Assembly (NCBI GenBank): GCA_947625005.1
Contig: CANQNA010000078.1
Location: 1-6,614, forward strand
Direction: 5' to 3'
DNA length: 6,614 nucleotides
From: an uncultured Bacilli bacterium
Lineage (GTDB): Bacteria > Bacillota_I > Bacilli_A > RF39 > UBA660
Position numbers and translations under genes: made by a program. This document shows, one piece after another, positions 1 through 6,614 of the stretch; within the stretch, counting starts at the first letter, position 1; each line of letters starts with the position of its first letter. The notes below the pieces were generated by a model that saw only the letters and a program-made list of their open reading frames with translations, searched no databases and had not been told where the DNA came from.

Positions 1-2373
1 TGGGATACTACTTTACAAGATATCATTATTAGATATAAAAGGATGCAAGGATATGACACTTGTTGGTTACCTGGTATGGATCATGCTGCTATAGCAACTG
101 AAGCAAAAGTGGTTGCTAAATTAAAAAGTGAAGGTATTAATAAATATGAATTAGGTCGTGAAGGATTCTTAAAGGAAGCTTGGAAATGGAAAGATGATTA
201 TGCAGAAAATATTAGAAATCAATGGGGAAAATTAGGCCTTTCTCTTGCTTATTCTAAAGAACGTTTTACTCTTGATGAAGGTTTAAACAAAGCGGTTACT
301 AAAGTATTTATTGATTTATACAATGAAGGATTAATTTATCAAGGGGAAAAAATTATTAATTGGGATGTTGAAGCTAAAACTGCTCTTTCAAATGAAGAAG
401 TAGAATATAAAGATGTAAAAGGAGCTTTCTATCATATTAAATATTACTTAGAAGATAAAAGTTCTTATTTAGAAGTAGCTACAACTCGTCCTGAAACTTT
501 ATTTGGTGATACTGCTGTAGCTGTTAATCCTAATGATAAAAGATATAAAGATTATATTGGTAAAAAGGTTATTCTTCCTATTCTTAATAAATTAATTCCA
601 ATAGTAGCAGATGAACATGCTGACCCAGAATTTGGAACAGGTGTAGTTAAAATTACTCCAGCTCATGATCCAAATGACTTTGAAGTAGGAAATAGACATA
701 ATTTAGAGAGAGTAAAAGTTATAAATGAAGATGGAACAATGAATGAATTTGCTGGAACTTATGCTGGATTAGATAGATTTGCCTGTAGAGAAAAATTAAT
801 TGAAGATTTAAAAAAAGAAAATTTATTAATAAAAGTTGAACCTATTACACATTCAGTAGGACACAGTGAACGAACAGGAGTAATGGTTGAACCATATTTA
901 TCTAAACAATGGTTTGTTAAAATGGATACTCTTGCTAAAAAAGTATTAGATACTCAAAAGGATAAAGAAAAGAAAGTCAATTTTATTCCTAAACGTTTTG
1001 AAAAAATCTTAACACATTGGATGGAAGATTGTCATGATTGGTGTATATCACGTCAATTATGGTGGGGCCATAGAATTCCTGCTTGGTATAAAGATGATAA
1101 AGTTTTTGTAGGAGAACAAGCTCCTGATGAAACTTGGACTCAAGATGAAGATGTATTAGATACTTGGTTTTCTAGTGCTTTGTGGCCATTCAGTACTTTT
1201 GGTTGGCCCGAAAAAACAAAAGACTTAGAAAAATATTATCCAACAAATGTCTTAGTAACAGGTTATGATATTATTTTCTTTTGGGTATGTCGTATGGTTT
1301 TTCAAGGTCTATATTTTATGAAAGAAAGACCATTTAAAGATTGTTTAGTCCATGGATTAATTAGAGATAATCAAGGAAGAAAGATGTCTAAAAGTTTAGG
1401 TAACGGAGTAGATCCAATGGATGTTATTGAAGAGTATGGAGCAGATTCTTTAAGATTCTTTTTAACTACCAATTCTGCTCCAGGCGCTGATTTAAGATAT
1501 GACGAAGAAAAAGTAAAATCAACTTGGAATTTTATAAATAAATTATGGAATGCTTCTCGTTTTTGTTTAATGAATTTAGAAGGTTTTACTAAAGATGATT
1601 ATACTCTAGATAAATTAAGTATAAGTGATAAATGGATTATTAATAAACGTGATAAAATTATTAAAAGTGTTACTAAATCTATGGAAAAGTACGAATTTAA
1701 TAATGTGGGAACAGAACTTTATAAATTTATTTGGGAAGACTTTTGTGATAAATATATAGAACTTGCTAAAATAGATATGAATAATACAACTAAGAGTGTC
1801 TTACTAGATACTTTAACTACAATTATTAAATTATTGCATCCATTTATGCCTTATGTTACAGAAGAAATTTATCAGATGTTGCCTATTAAAGATGCAGAAT
1901 CTATTATGATAAGTGCATATCCTACAGTTGATAAAGTTAATTATAATAAAGAAAGTAATGAATTAGATAAAGTTTTAGAAGATATTTTAAATATTAGAAA
2001 TATGAAAGCAGTTAATAATATTACTAAAGAAGCTTTAATTAAATTAGAAGTTGATAAATCTTTAGAAAATATTTATATATCTCAGTTAAAAATAAAAGAA
2101 GATAAAATAGTTAAAGAACCTCAAAATACAATATGTGAAAATTATAAGTCTAAATATATTGATATTACTTATTATTATGAAGGTGAAAAAGAAAATAACG
2201 ATAAACTTCTTGAAGATATAGAAAATTTACAAAATTCTATAAATAGACGAGAAAAATTGCTTTCTAATGAAAATTATGTAAAAAAAGCTCCTAACAATAT
2301 AGTAGAAGAAGAAAGAAAAAAATTAAAAGAAGAACAAGAAAAATTAATTTTATTAAAAAATAAAATGATATAG
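1..2373 (+). CDS. valS: Valine--tRNA ligase (ValRS), 5'-truncated by window edge
   Basis: This class I aminoacyl-tRNA synthetase joins valine to tRNA-Val in the cytoplasm and hydrolyses mischarged Thr-tRNA-Val. The frame is open from base 1 ([14 protein letters not shown], then MQGYD), so the ATG at 43 is internal. 790 residues are present. Numbered from base 1, they include the editing (CP1) domain with TTRPET near 161-166 and [11 protein letters not shown] at 217-227, whose aspartates suggest intact editing. [11 protein letters not shown] follows around 349-358, KMSKS at 461-465, then the helical anticodon-binding domain. A C-terminal coiled-coil arm fills about 735-790, with the typical NYVKKAP segment. 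In Bacillus ValRS the sequence before WDTTLQD is the HIGH-like LHLGHA, so about 50-60 N-terminal residues, including that motif, lie upstream. The part between the anticodon-binding domain and the arm is divergent and somewhat shorter than in Bacillus, judged from memory. The TAG stop lies inside a terminator stem. Any T-box leader would be upstream and out of view. Confidence 0.97.
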   Translation, partial: WDTTLQDIIIRYKRMQGYDTCWLPGMDHAAIATEAKVVAKLKSEGINKYELGREGFLKEAWKWKDDYAENIRNQWGKLGLSLAYSKERFTLDEGLNKAVTKVFIDLYNEGLIYQGEKIINWDVEAKTALSNEEVEYKDVKGAFYHIKYYLEDKSSYLEVATTRPETLFGDTAVAVNPNDKRYKDYIGKKVILPILNKLIPIVADEHADPEFGTGVVKITPAHDPNDFEVGNRHNLERVKVINEDGTMNEFAGTYAGLDRFACREKLIEDLKKENLLIKVEPITHSVGHSERTGVMVEPYLSKQWFVKMDTLAKKVLDTQKDKEKKVNFIPKRFEKILTHWMEDCHDWCISRQLWWGHRIPAWYKDDKVFVGEQAPDETWTQDEDVLDTWFSSALWPFSTFGWPEKTKDLEKYYPTNVLVTGYDIIFFWVCRMVFQGLYFMKERPFKDCLVHGLIRDNQGRKMSKSLGNGVDPMDVIEEYGADSLRFFLTTNSAPGADLRYDEEKVKSTWNFINKLWNASRFCLMNLEGFTKDDYTLDKLSISDKWIINKRDKIIKSVTKSMEKYEFNNVGTELYKFIWEDFCDKYIELAKIDMNNTTKSVLLDTLTTIIKLLHPFMPYVTEEIYQMLPIKDAESIMISAYPTVDKVNYNKESNELDKVLEDILNIRNMKAVNNITKEALIKLEVDKSLENIYISQLKIKEDKIVKEPQNTICENYKSKYIDITYYYEGEKENNDKLLEDIENLQNSINRREKLLSNENYVKKAPNNIVEEERKKLKEEQEKLILLKNKMI

Positions 2374-2401
2374 TGTAAATTATAAAACTATATCATTTTT
2401 T
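2362..2401. terminator. Shared bidirectional terminator between valS and the convergent gene
   Basis: The arm at 2362-2373 (AAAATGATATAG) is perfectly complementary to 2388-2399 (CTATATCATTTT), giving a 12-bp stem with a 14-base loop. On the plus strand a T run covers 2396-2401. On the minus strand the stem is followed by A then six T (complement of 2355-2361). The left arm carries the valS TAG stop (2371-2373) and the right arm carries the TGA stop of the minus-strand gene (complement of 2393-2395). The last Lys codons of that gene supply much of the plus-strand T run. The stem has only two G-C pairs, so it may be a weak terminator. Function is inferred from position and shape. Confidence 0.75.
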
Positions 2402-2863
2402 CTTAAGTAATTTAAGAGAATTAGTATCTATACCTTTTTTTCTTAAAAATTTTTCTAAAGCAGTTTTGCCTATTTCTATTAAAGGATCTTTAATTAGTTC
2501 TTCTGTACCATCAGTTCTGTGTAATCCTAGTTTTACTTCAGGAAAATATTCTTCCGGACAAAATTTATATTCATCTGTTTCTAAAGGGGCATAATTTAAA
2601 CCTTGAGCATCATAATAAAGATTCCCTATTTTAGTAACTACATGATTAGCACAACTATAATATTGTGATACACCTTCAAAAACTGAATGTAAAATTTCAG
2701 CATAAGTAGCACAACTGCCATTAACAAAATAATAACTACCGTCTCTATGAGGACAAGTTGGACATAAATTTTTTATAATTGGTGCAAAATTAGAATTAAT
2801 AAATTTTATAACTTCTAATACTATAAAAGGGTTTGTTATTATTTTTTCTTGATCTTCTGTCAT
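2393..2863 (-). CDS. Hypothetical cysteine-rich protein, possible papain-like (Cys-His-Asp) fold
   Basis: I do not recognise this 156-residue protein as a named family. The start is well supported: GAAGGAGA ends six bases before the ATG. It has no signal peptide or membrane segment, so it is probably cytoplasmic. Residues 11-33 look helical and hydrophobic-amphipathic. A CPTCPHR motif (Cys34, Cys37, His39) follows and could bind metal. Then come NGSCATYAEIL (Cys51 before a helix), CANHVVTKIG (Cys71, His74) and NLYYDAQG (Asp85). A Cys at the start of a helix, then a His on a strand, then an Asp after a hairpin is the order seen in papain-like, NlpC/P60 and transglutaminase-like folds, so Cys51/His74/Asp85 may be a catalytic triad. 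Cys102 is the fifth cysteine. The C-terminus is lysine-rich. The gene faces valS, shares its terminator and is divergent from murF. Catalytic activity is inference; it could instead be a metal-binding protein. Confidence 0.8.
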   Translation of the reverse strand: MTEDQEKIITNPFIVLEVIKFINSNFAPIIKNLCPTCPHRDGSYYFVNGSCATYAEILHSVFEGVSQYYSCANHVVTKIGNLYYDAQGLNYAPLETDEYKFCPEEYFPEVKLGLHRTDGTEELIKDPLIEIGKTALEKFLRKKGIDTNSLKLLKKK

Positions 2864-2879
2864 AGTTTTCTCCTTCGGC

Positions 2880-2906
2880 TTATTATTTTACTTTAAAAAA
2901 TAATAA
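2880..2906. repeat. Perfect 10-bp inverted repeat over the minus-strand promoter
   Basis: TTATTATTTT at 2880-2889 and AAAATAATAA at 2897-2906 are exact reverse complements separated by seven bases. The repeat overlaps the putative -10 box and spacer of the minus-strand promoter, where an operator could sit. It contains only A and T in very AT-rich DNA, so it may be chance. Confidence 0.3.
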
Positions 2907-2913
2907 ATTACAA
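2885..2913 (-). promoter_or_regulatory. Putative sigma-A-type promoter of the minus-strand gene
   Basis: Read on the minus strand, a -35-like TTGTAA (complement of 2908-2913) is followed after exactly 17 bases by TAAAAT (complement of 2885-2890), 5/6 to the TATAAT consensus. Transcription would start near 2878, leaving a leader of about 15 bases that contains the ribosome binding site. The region is extremely AT-rich, so chance matches are likely; TATACT (complement of 2913-2918) is a second possible -10. Confidence 0.45.
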
Positions 2914-2924
2914 GTATAACTTTA

Positions 2925-2954
2925 TTTACTTTAAACATAAAATTATGATAAGAT
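2925..2954 (+). promoter_or_regulatory. Putative promoter of the murF-cysS cluster
   Basis: TTTACT at 2925-2930 (4/6 to TTGACA) lies 18 bases before TAAGAT at 2949-2954, which is preceded by TG at the extended -10 position (TGATAAGAT, 2946-2954). Start of transcription would be near 2961, just before GGAGGA at 2965-2970. TATGAT at 2944-2949 is an overlapping alternative -10. It is back-to-back with the promoter of the divergent gene, with the -35 boxes 11 bases apart. Confidence 0.4.
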
Positions 2955-2975
2955 GAATTTGTTTGGAGGAACTAT

Positions 2976-4358
2976 ATGAAAGAAAGTTTTTCAGCAAAAG
3001 AAATAATAAAGATTTGTAATGGAACACTTTATTCTGGAAGTGAAGATACTATTTGTAAATCTTTTACTCAAGATACGCGAAAAATAAAAAGAGGAGATAC
3101 TTATATTGGAATTAAAGGTTCTAATTTTGATGGTAATACTTTTTATTTAGAAGCTTTTGAAAAAGGGGCAAATTGTGTAATTTTAGAAAAAGATTACATT
3201 GAAGTAAATAAACCTCTAAAAAATGATAAAACCATAATAGTTGTAAATAATTCTTTAGAAGCTCTAAAAGATTTAGCGTTAGAGAAACGAAATAATTCGG
3301 AGGCTAAATTTATAGGAGTAACTGGTAGTGTTGGTAAAACTTCTACAAGAGATATGATTTATAGTGTTTTATCTACTAATTTTAAAACCTTAAAAACAGA
3401 AGGTAATCTTAATAATAATATTGGTCTTCCTTTTACTCTTTTACGACTTACTAATGAACAAGCAGCTGTGATTGAAATGGGTATGAATCATTTAGGAGAA
3501 ATTGATTATTTAACTAATATTGTGAAACCGCATATTAGTGTAATAACTAATGTTGGAACTGCTCATATTGGTGAACTTGGTTCAAGAGAAAATATTTTAA
3601 AAGCTAAATTAGAAATAATTAATGGTATGAATGAAGAGGGAAAATTAATTATTAATAATGATAATGATTTATTACATGATTATTATAAAAAAAATAAAAA
3701 AGGTGTAATTACTATAGGAATAGATAATGAAAGTGATTTTACTGCTATTGATTTAAATCTAAAAGAAAATTCTTCTGATTTTAAAATTAAATATCAAGAT
3801 AATTTTTATTTAGTTCATTGTCCAATTCCAGGTATCAGTTTTGTTTATAATAGTTTAGTAGCCTTTGCAGTGGGAACATTATTGAAAATAGAAGTAAATA
3901 AAATAATTGAAGGAATTGCTAATTTTGAATTAACAAAAAACAGAATGGAAATAATTCATTTCCAAAATAATCTAACAATAATTAATGATGCTTATAATGC
4001 TAGTGTTGATTCTATGAAATCTTCTTTAAGTGTTTTAAGTAAATATAAAACTAGAAAAGTAGCAGTTTTAGGAGATATGTTAGAGTTAGGAGATTATTCT
4101 ATTGCTTTACATAAAGAAGTAGGTAAAGAAGTTGTTAATAATAAAATAGATATTTTAATAACTATTGGTTCATCTGCTAAATATATTGCTAGTCAAGCCA
4201 AAGAATTAGGACAAAAAGAAATATATTCTTATGATAATTTAGAAGAGGCAAAAGAGTTTATTAATATTTTAAAAGAAAATGATACTATTCTTTTTAAAGC
4301 TTCTAATGGAATGAAATTTATTAATTTAATTAATTACTTAAAAGAAGTATATAAATAG
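2976..4358 (+). CDS. murF: UDP-N-acetylmuramoyl-tripeptide--D-alanyl-D-alanine ligase (MurF)
   Basis: MurF adds D-Ala-D-Ala to UDP-MurNAc-tripeptide using ATP, the last cytoplasmic step before the lipid-linked stages of peptidoglycan synthesis. Its 460 residues are normal family length. The N-terminal UDP-substrate domain (about 1-105) contains FTQDTRKIKRGD. The central ATPase domain has the P-loop GVTGSVGKTST (114-124), EMGMN (167-171), TNVGTAHIGELGS (191-203) and the probable carbamoylated Lys211. The C-terminal domain has Arg323, the MurF signature NDAYNASVDSM (337-347) and LGDMLELG (365-372). MurF is favoured over MurC, MurD or MurE by DAYNA..SM and by GNLNNNIGLP. One oddity: the HN pair of the Mur-ligase HNxxN motif is Ser288-Phe289, although Asn292 is kept. 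The start has GGAGGA five bases upstream and follows a likely promoter. It is first in a cluster with cysS, 23 bases downstream. Whether the tripeptide carries Lys or diaminopimelate cannot be told. Confidence 0.96.
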   Translation: MKESFSAKEIIKICNGTLYSGSEDTICKSFTQDTRKIKRGDTYIGIKGSNFDGNTFYLEAFEKGANCVILEKDYIEVNKPLKNDKTIIVVNNSLEALKDLALEKRNNSEAKFIGVTGSVGKTSTRDMIYSVLSTNFKTLKTEGNLNNNIGLPFTLLRLTNEQAAVIEMGMNHLGEIDYLTNIVKPHISVITNVGTAHIGELGSRENILKAKLEIINGMNEEGKLIINNDNDLLHDYYKKNKKGVITIGIDNESDFTAIDLNLKENSSDFKIKYQDNFYLVHCPIPGISFVYNSLVAFAVGTLLKIEVNKIIEGIANFELTKNRMEIIHFQNNLTIINDAYNASVDSMKSSLSVLSKYKTRKVAVLGDMLELGDYSIALHKEVGKEVVNNKIDILITIGSSAKYIASQAKELGQKEIYSYDNLEEAKEFINILKENDTILFKASNGMKFINLINYLKEVYK

Positions 4359-4374
4359 TAAAAAAATAAAATGT

Positions 4375-4393
4375 AGGAAAGATGATGATTATG
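4375..4393 (+). promoter_or_regulatory. cysS ribosome binding site with three in-frame ATGs
   Basis: AGGAAAG (4375-4381) precedes ATG at 4382, ATG at 4385 and ATG at 4391, all in one frame. Counted from the end of AGGA the gaps are 3, 6 and 12 bases. The 4385 start has the best spacing, while 4391 gives MEIYNSL, the usual N-terminus of CysRS. The choice changes at most three residues. Confidence 0.6.
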
Positions 4394-5764
4394 GAAATAT
4401 ATAATAGTTTAACGAAGAAAAAAGAAACACTTATACCTCAGGAAAAAAATATAGTTAAAATGTATTCTTGTGGACCAACAGTTTATTATTATCCTCATAT
4501 AGGCAATATGAGAGCTTATATTTTTATGGATAGTTTAAGAAGAGTTTTAAAATATAATGATTATGAAATAAAAGGTGTAATGAATATTACTGATGTTGGT
4601 CATTTAACAAGTGATGCTGATGAGGGCGAAGACAAAATGGAAGCTTCTGCTAAAAAAGAAAATAAAACTCCTTATGAAATAGCAGAATATTATACTAATA
4701 TTTTTATGGATAATTTAGATAAATTAAATATTGATATGCCTGAGTATATTACAAAGGCAACAGATTATATTGATAAAATGATAGAGTTTATAAAAATATT
4801 AGAAGCTAAAGGATATACTTATCAAATTAAAGATGGCATTTATTTTGATGTCTCTAAATTTAAAGAATATGGCCGTTTAAGCGAGAAAAATTTAGAGGAA
4901 AAAGGATATGCAAGAATTACCGAAAATGATGAAAAACGTCATCCATTTGATTTTGCACTTTGGAAATTTGTAGAACCTAATCATATTATGAAATGGGATT
5001 CTCCTTGGGGTGTAGGATGTCCAGGATGGCATATAGAATGTTCAACAATGGGTCATGATATCTTAGGCGAATATATTGATATTCATACAGGAGGAATTGA
5101 TCATAAAACAATTCATCATGAAAATGAAATTGCTCAAAATGATTGTGCTATGGATCATCAAGTAGTAAAAAATTGGATGCATTGTGAGTTCTTGCTAGTT
5201 GATAATGGTAAAATGAGTAAAAGTTTAAATAATATTTATACTATCGATGATTTAATTAATCGAGGATATTCACCTATGGATTTTAAATATTTATGTTTAA
5301 ATACTCATTATAGAAAAAATTTAAATTTTACTTTTGAAGCTTTAGATTTTGCTCATCAATCTTTAAAAAATTTACATAAACTTTTAAATATACATAAAAA
5401 TGCTTTAAAAACTAAAGAAGACTTAAGCAAATATCAAGAAGAATTCAAAGAAGCTATCAATGATGATTTAAATATTCCCCTTGCTTTTTCTACGTTATGG
5501 AATATCTTAAAATCAACACCAGCGTATGAAAAGTATGAATTAGTTATGGAGTTTGATAAAGTTTTAGGTTTAAAATTAGCTGAAGGGATTAAAGAAGAAC
5601 CAGAAAACATTCCAGAAGATATAAAAGAATTAGCGGAAATAAGATGGAATGCGAAAAAAAATAAAGATTTTATAAAAGCTGATGAAATTAGAGAAGAATT
5701 AGGAAAAAAAGGTTATATAATTAATGATACAAGAGATGGATATGAAATTTTAAAAAATAATTAA
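4382..5764 (+). CDS. cysS: Cysteine--tRNA ligase (CysRS), non-Bacillus motif type
   Basis: This class I synthetase charges tRNA-Cys with cysteine in the cytoplasm, normally as a monomer. Its 460 residues are full length. Visible are SCGPTVYYYPHIGN (29-42, HIGH motif at 39-42), WHIECSTM (216-223), HTGGIDHKTIHHENEIAQ (235-252) and KMSKS (277-281). The zinc ligands expected from the E. coli enzyme are present: Cys30, Cys220, His245 and Glu249. The C-terminal helical (DALR-like) region begins near 350 and has NDDLNIPLA, and the last about 45 residues form the small anticodon-recognition part. NITDVGHLTSDADEGEDK (68-85) and FKYLCLNTHYRKNLNFT (301-317) differ from the Bacillus-type enzyme and recall a CysRS group I associate with Patescibacteria and some other lineages. 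That is recollection, not a search. It lies 23 bases after murF with no terminator between, so co-transcription is likely. The listed start is the longest; 4385 or 4391 may be the true one. Confidence 0.95.
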   Translation: MMIMEIYNSLTKKKETLIPQEKNIVKMYSCGPTVYYYPHIGNMRAYIFMDSLRRVLKYNDYEIKGVMNITDVGHLTSDADEGEDKMEASAKKENKTPYEIAEYYTNIFMDNLDKLNIDMPEYITKATDYIDKMIEFIKILEAKGYTYQIKDGIYFDVSKFKEYGRLSEKNLEEKGYARITENDEKRHPFDFALWKFVEPNHIMKWDSPWGVGCPGWHIECSTMGHDILGEYIDIHTGGIDHKTIHHENEIAQNDCAMDHQVVKNWMHCEFLLVDNGKMSKSLNNIYTIDDLINRGYSPMDFKYLCLNTHYRKNLNFTFEALDFAHQSLKNLHKLLNIHKNALKTKEDLSKYQEEFKEAINDDLNIPLAFSTLWNILKSTPAYEKYELVMEFDKVLGLKLAEGIKEEPENIPEDIKELAEIRWNAKKNKDFIKADEIREELGKKGYIINDTRDGYEILKNN

Positions 5765-5772
5765 TGAAAATA

Positions 5773-5780
5773 AGAAGAGG
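5773..5780 (+). promoter_or_regulatory. Ribosome binding site fixing the start of the surface-protein gene
   Basis: AGAAGAGG at 5773-5780 lies five bases before the ATG at 5786. It decides the start against the ATG at 5764, which overlaps the cysS stop codon, lacks a Shine-Dalgarno site and opens only a 36-codon frame. Confidence 0.75.
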
Positions 5781-5785
5781 TATAT

Positions 5786-6614
5786 ATGAAAAAGAAAAAG
5801 TTATGGATTATTTGTATTATATCAATTATATTAATAGGAGGTATAGTTTTAACTATTGCATTAAAACACTCTAAACCAAAAACAAAAATAATAGAAGAAA
5901 AGCCAATTTTAATTGATAAATTAGATATTGAAATAAATGATGAGGTCAAATTATTATCTTTAATTAGTAACAAGAATAAAGTAGAAATAGTTAGTGAGGA
6001 TAAACTAATTGATACTTCCGTTTTAGGAGAAAAAGAATTAACTTTAGTATATAAAGACAATGGTAAAGAACAAAATTATAAATTTACGATAAATATAGTA
6101 GATACAACTAAACCTACAATTAAATATTCTAAAGAGATAAGTACTACTGTAGGTAGTAAAATTGATTTATTAAAAGATGTTGTTGTCGAAGATAATTCTA
6201 AAGAGAAAATTACTCCAGAAATAGTAGGAGATTATGATATTAATAAAGTTGGAACTTATAAATTAAAATATGTTGCAACAGATTCTAGTAAAAATACTAT
6301 GGAAGAAGAATTTACTTTGAAGGTAGAAAAAGATAAAACAACTCAAACAACTAAAAAAACTAAAACTACTACTAAAGTTAATTCCACTAAAGCTAAAAAT
6401 TCTCCTACTACATCAGCAGTAGAAACGGTTATCTGGGAAAAATATGGTTCAGTTTTAACTAATAAAGGTTTAAATGTTTCAGGATATTCTGCTAATACCG
6501 AGGATTTAAAAAGCGAAGCGACTAGTTTAGTTAATAGTCAATGGTCAACTTATGAACAAGTTTTGGCAAAAGTAAATGAGTATCGAAAAGAAAAAGGAGC
6601 CTCTCCTTTAATTT
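5786..6614 (+). CDS. Membrane-anchored or secreted protein: two Ig-like modules and probable CAP/SCP domain, 3'-truncated
   Basis: The frame stays open from this ATG to the window end, giving 276 residues without a stop. Four lysines after Met1 lead into a hydrophobic segment (about 6-26), a signal peptide or N-terminal anchor. There is no lipobox, so it is not an obvious lipoprotein. Two beta-rich modules follow (about 40-107 and 108-182). They are joined by VDTTKPTI (105-112), and the second ends with VGTYKLKYVATDSSKN, typical of bacterial Ig-like (DUF5011/HYR-type) repeats. A Thr/Lys/Ser linker spans about 185-209. After a spacer, VLAKVNEYRKEKGASPLI (259-276) matches how CAP/SCP (YkwD-like) domains begin. 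Most of that domain lies beyond the window, so the assignment rests on this short match. Such proteins act outside the cell or in the wall; their chemistry is often unknown. The gene is 21 bases after cysS with its own ribosome binding site, so it probably ends, or continues, the murF-cysS operon. Confidence 0.85.
   Translation, partial: MKKKKLWIICIISIILIGGIVLTIALKHSKPKTKIIEEKPILIDKLDIEINDEVKLLSLISNKNKVEIVSEDKLIDTSVLGEKELTLVYKDNGKEQNYKFTINIVDTTKPTIKYSKEISTTVGSKIDLLKDVVVEDNSKEKITPEIVGDYDINKVGTYKLKYVATDSSKNTMEEEFTLKVEKDKTTQTTKKTKTTTKVNSTKAKNSPTTSAVETVIWEKYGSVLTNKGLNVSGYSANTEDLKSEATSLVNSQWSTYEQVLAKVNEYRKEKGASPLI
6338..6412 (+). repeat. Low-complexity Thr/Lys linker coding segment
   Basis: Codons for residues 185-209 of the surface protein are mostly ACT/ACA (Thr) and AAA (Lys), including TTKKTKTTTK. 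This irregular low-complexity stretch encodes a flexible spacer between the Ig-like modules and the C-terminal domain. It is the kind of segment that varies in length between strains by slippage or recombination; that is inference here. Confidence 0.6.

Noticed and set aside
43..45. The ATG at 43 as the valS start
   Set aside because: The frame is open to base 1 and the residues before Met ([14 protein letters not shown]) are conserved ValRS sequence, so the true start is upstream of the window.
2864..2975. A riboswitch, T-box or small RNA before murF
   Set aside because: The predicted leader is only about 15 bases, and the gap has no GC-rich stems or T-box-like elements.
4359..4381. A terminator between murF and cysS
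   Set aside because: The gap is A-rich with no inverted repeat and no T run on the plus strand, so the genes are probably co-transcribed.
5836..5841. A perfect AGGAGG inside the surface-protein gene
   Set aside because: It encodes part of the Ile-Gly-Gly in the hydrophobic segment, and no ATG follows at a workable distance, so it does not mark a start.
5764..5874. A 36-codon plus-strand frame whose ATG overlaps the cysS TAA stop
   Set aside because: There is no Shine-Dalgarno site before it, it is out of frame with the following gene, and that gene has a far better start at 5786.
5761..6060. A 99-codon open frame on the minus strand
   Set aside because: It lies opposite the well-supported surface-protein gene, has no clear ribosome binding site and encodes a low-complexity Ser/Ile/Phe/Asn-rich product typical of the antisense of AT-rich coding DNA.

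Overview
The window looks like chromosome from a very AT-rich, wall-bearing Gram-positive bacterium of the Bacillota, possibly one of the reduced gut Bacilli or a relative of the Mollicutes. Codons end mostly in A or T. Shine-Dalgarno sites are strong (GGAGGA, AGAAGAGG, GAAGGAGA). The ValRS reads closely like the Bacillus protein. MurF means a peptidoglycan wall is made. The standard code is in use: every tryptophan I checked is TGG, no TGA lies inside a gene, and TGA ends one gene. This argues against the mycoplasma code. The lineage below phylum level is inference.

Layout: (1) Bases 1-2373 are valS on the plus strand. The window edge cuts it just after the place where the HIGH motif should be, so the first in-frame ATG at 43 is internal. 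(2) Bases 2362-2401 are an AT-rich hairpin with T runs on both strands, a shared terminator for valS and the convergent gene; both stop codons lie in its stem. (3) Bases 2393-2863 on the minus strand encode a 156-residue cysteine-rich protein I cannot name, with a possible Cys-His-Asp catalytic arrangement. (4) Bases 2864-2975 are a divergent intergenic region with a plausible promoter for each strand and a small inverted repeat. (5) Bases 2976 to the window end are a tight plus-strand cluster: murF, cysS (23 bases later) and the 5' part of a membrane-anchored or secreted gene (21 bases later). That last gene has two Ig-like modules, a Thr/Lys linker and the start of what looks like a CAP/SCP domain. 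It runs off the window.

How the genes fit together: murF makes the last cytoplasmic peptidoglycan precursor, cysS charges tRNA-Cys, and the third gene would act at the cell surface. They are probably co-transcribed, with no terminator between them, but I see no single pathway joining them. valS is a separate unit.

Most of the window is housekeeping, and I found no convincing new multi-gene system. The points worth a second look are the unnamed Cys/His/Asp protein, a MurF that lacks the conserved His-Asn pair of Mur ligases, a CysRS whose motifs differ from the usual Bacillus type, the shared terminator, and the truncated surface gene.
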